Origin: Rhodospirillaceae bacterium
Lineage (GTDB): Bacteria; Pseudomonadota; Alphaproteobacteria; UBA8366
Length of the DNA: 43,730 bases
NCBI GenBank assembly: GCA_002715005.1
Contig: PAXN01000053.1
Location: 1,792-45,521 of the forward strand
Reading direction: 5' to 3'
Shown here: in pieces, positions 42,945-43,730 of the stretch
Numbering within the stretch: position 1 is the first letter of the stretch
Layout: every line of letters starts with the position of its first letter
The notes under the pieces: generated by a model
What the model saw: only the letters and a program-made list of their open reading frames with translations
Database searches by the model: none
Told to the model about the DNA's origin: nothing
Made by a program: the position numbers and the translations under genes

Positions 42945-43730
42945 AGCTTGCGTACCAATGGGTGTTCGTTGATAGTAAAAAAATCACCATTCAATGATTC
43001 TTCAAACCAATTAACGAAAGACAGTATTTTTTCTATAAACTCGCCACGTTCCCTATCATTTTTGACATAGGGAGTAAGACCAGCTTTCACACTAGGCGAG
43101 TGAAAAGATAAAATAAAATAAGTTTGTCCGAGTGCATTTTGAAATTTAACGACATTCTTCATATCAGTAAGCGAAAAGCCCTCTGGGGAGAGTCTATGTA
43201 GCTTAGCTCGGAAAACCTTCTTCAATACTTTTATAAACAAGTTTTCACTTGAGTATGAAGTTGGCGAAGAGTTGAAATAGTTGCGAACAAAAGAGAAGGG
43301 CGAAACAACAGCACTTGAATGTGGCCAGCTTAGGATTTTGTTTTCTAATTTTATATCGTTATTGAAGTTTCTAAAATCAGGCCCATGTTGATGTCGGTAA
43401 TCAGCGAAAGGACTAATACTTACGTCAATCTTGTACCCTAATTCATTTAAAACTTGGTGCGTGTTATCCCCGATACCGTATCTTCCTGCGAGATAAGTTA
43501 CTGGACGAGTTCCAGTTTGCTCGGAAATTTTGCTTGTTAGTTCTGCAAGCTTTGCGCGTTCTTGTTCGTAACCTAAATTACCTGGATAAGATAGATGCTC
43601 CGGAACGAACCCTACCGTTTGTTCAAAAGGAGGGTTGACCCATGGATGCAGGTGAGCTGCAAACTCAACTTTCTTTGATATCTCTTTACTTGCTTTAATA
43701 TTGGCAATGCAATTCTGGCCTTGCGCACTA
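42941..43730 (-). CDS. Polysaccharide deacetylase-like protein, 5' end outside the window
   Basis: The frame stays open from its stop at 42941 to the window edge, so the start lies beyond base 43730; the visible part is about 262 aa. A shorter call starting at a TTG (43240) would cut the protein in the middle of a conserved region. The upstream codons read FAAHLHPWVNPPFEQ, with an HxHPW metal-site motif, then LSYPGNLGYEQERAKLAEL and PVTYLAGRYGIGDNTHQVL, as in NodB-fold deacetylases of the group found in surface-polysaccharide loci. FILSFHSPSVKAGLTPYVKN near the C-terminus supplies a further conserved histidine. Predicted to deacetylate a glycan. It overlaps the family 2 transferase gene by 4 bases. 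Confidence 0.75.
   Translation of the reverse strand, partial: SAQGQNCIANIKASKEISKKVEFAAHLHPWVNPPFEQTVGFVPEHLSYPGNLGYEQERAKLAELTSKISEQTGTRPVTYLAGRYGIGDNTHQVLNELGYKIDVSISPFADYRHQHGPDFRNFNNDIKLENKILSWPHSSAVVSPFSFVRNYFNSSPTSYSSENLFIKVLKKVFRAKLHRLSPEGFSLTDMKNVVKFQNALGQTYFILSFHSPSVKAGLTPYVKNDRERGEFIEKILSFVNWFEESLNGDFFTINEHPLVRKL

Overview
The window looks like chromosomal DNA from a marine gammaproteobacterium, most likely Alteromonas or a close relative. It is AT-rich and densely packed, and it holds an exosortase A (XrtA/PEP-CTERM type) polysaccharide locus. Nearly every gene makes, decorates, flips or exports a polysaccharide. I see no rRNA, tRNA, CRISPR array, transposase or phage gene, and no gene-free stretch over 300 bases. 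The genus is an inference from protein style and gene order; the exosortase locus itself is well supported.

Layout: (1) Bases 1-3159, minus strand: start of an unknown gene, tyrosine kinase, chain-length/co-polymerase protein, outer-membrane export lipoprotein. (2) Bases 3160-3392: divergent promoter region with an inverted repeat. (3) Bases 3393-25781, plus strand: one tightly coupled run of 22 genes. These are initiating sugar-phosphate transferase, deacetylase, FemAB-like protein, exosortase A (EpsI domain fused), glycosyltransferase, amidotransferase, glycosyltransferase, GDP-heptose genes (hddA, gmhA, hddC), glycosyltransferase, membrane-anchored beta-helix protein, two more transferases, a 31-codon membrane peptide not normally called, O-antigen-ligase/polymerase-like protein, two glycosyltransferases, Wzx flippase, SGNH hydrolase and acyltransferase 3. 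(4) Bases 31027-25778, minus strand: glycosyltransferase, large GT-C-like membrane protein, sulfotransferase-like protein, glycosyltransferase; its last gene overlaps the end of block 3 tail to tail. (5) Bases 31179-33270, plus strand: fucosyltransferase-like protein and a glycosyltransferase. (6) Bases 43730-33316, minus strand: deacetylase-like protein (cut by the window edge), five glycosyltransferases, MurA-like and MurB-like enzymes, a second flippase and a sixth glycosyltransferase.

How it fits together: block 3 can start a lipid-linked repeat unit, extend it (including a GDP-activated heptose), acylate or otherwise modify it, flip it and polymerise or ligate it. Block 1 sets chain length and exports it. 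Block 6 has its own flippase but no visible initiating transferase or polymerase, so it either makes a second glycan or borrows from block 3. Its MurA/MurB pair is the most unusual content: it suggests a lactyl-ether (muramic-acid-like) sugar made for an extracellular glycan rather than for the cell wall. Several starts were moved from the longest open frame to codons with a Shine-Dalgarno sequence or a stop/start overlap; the reasons are given per gene.
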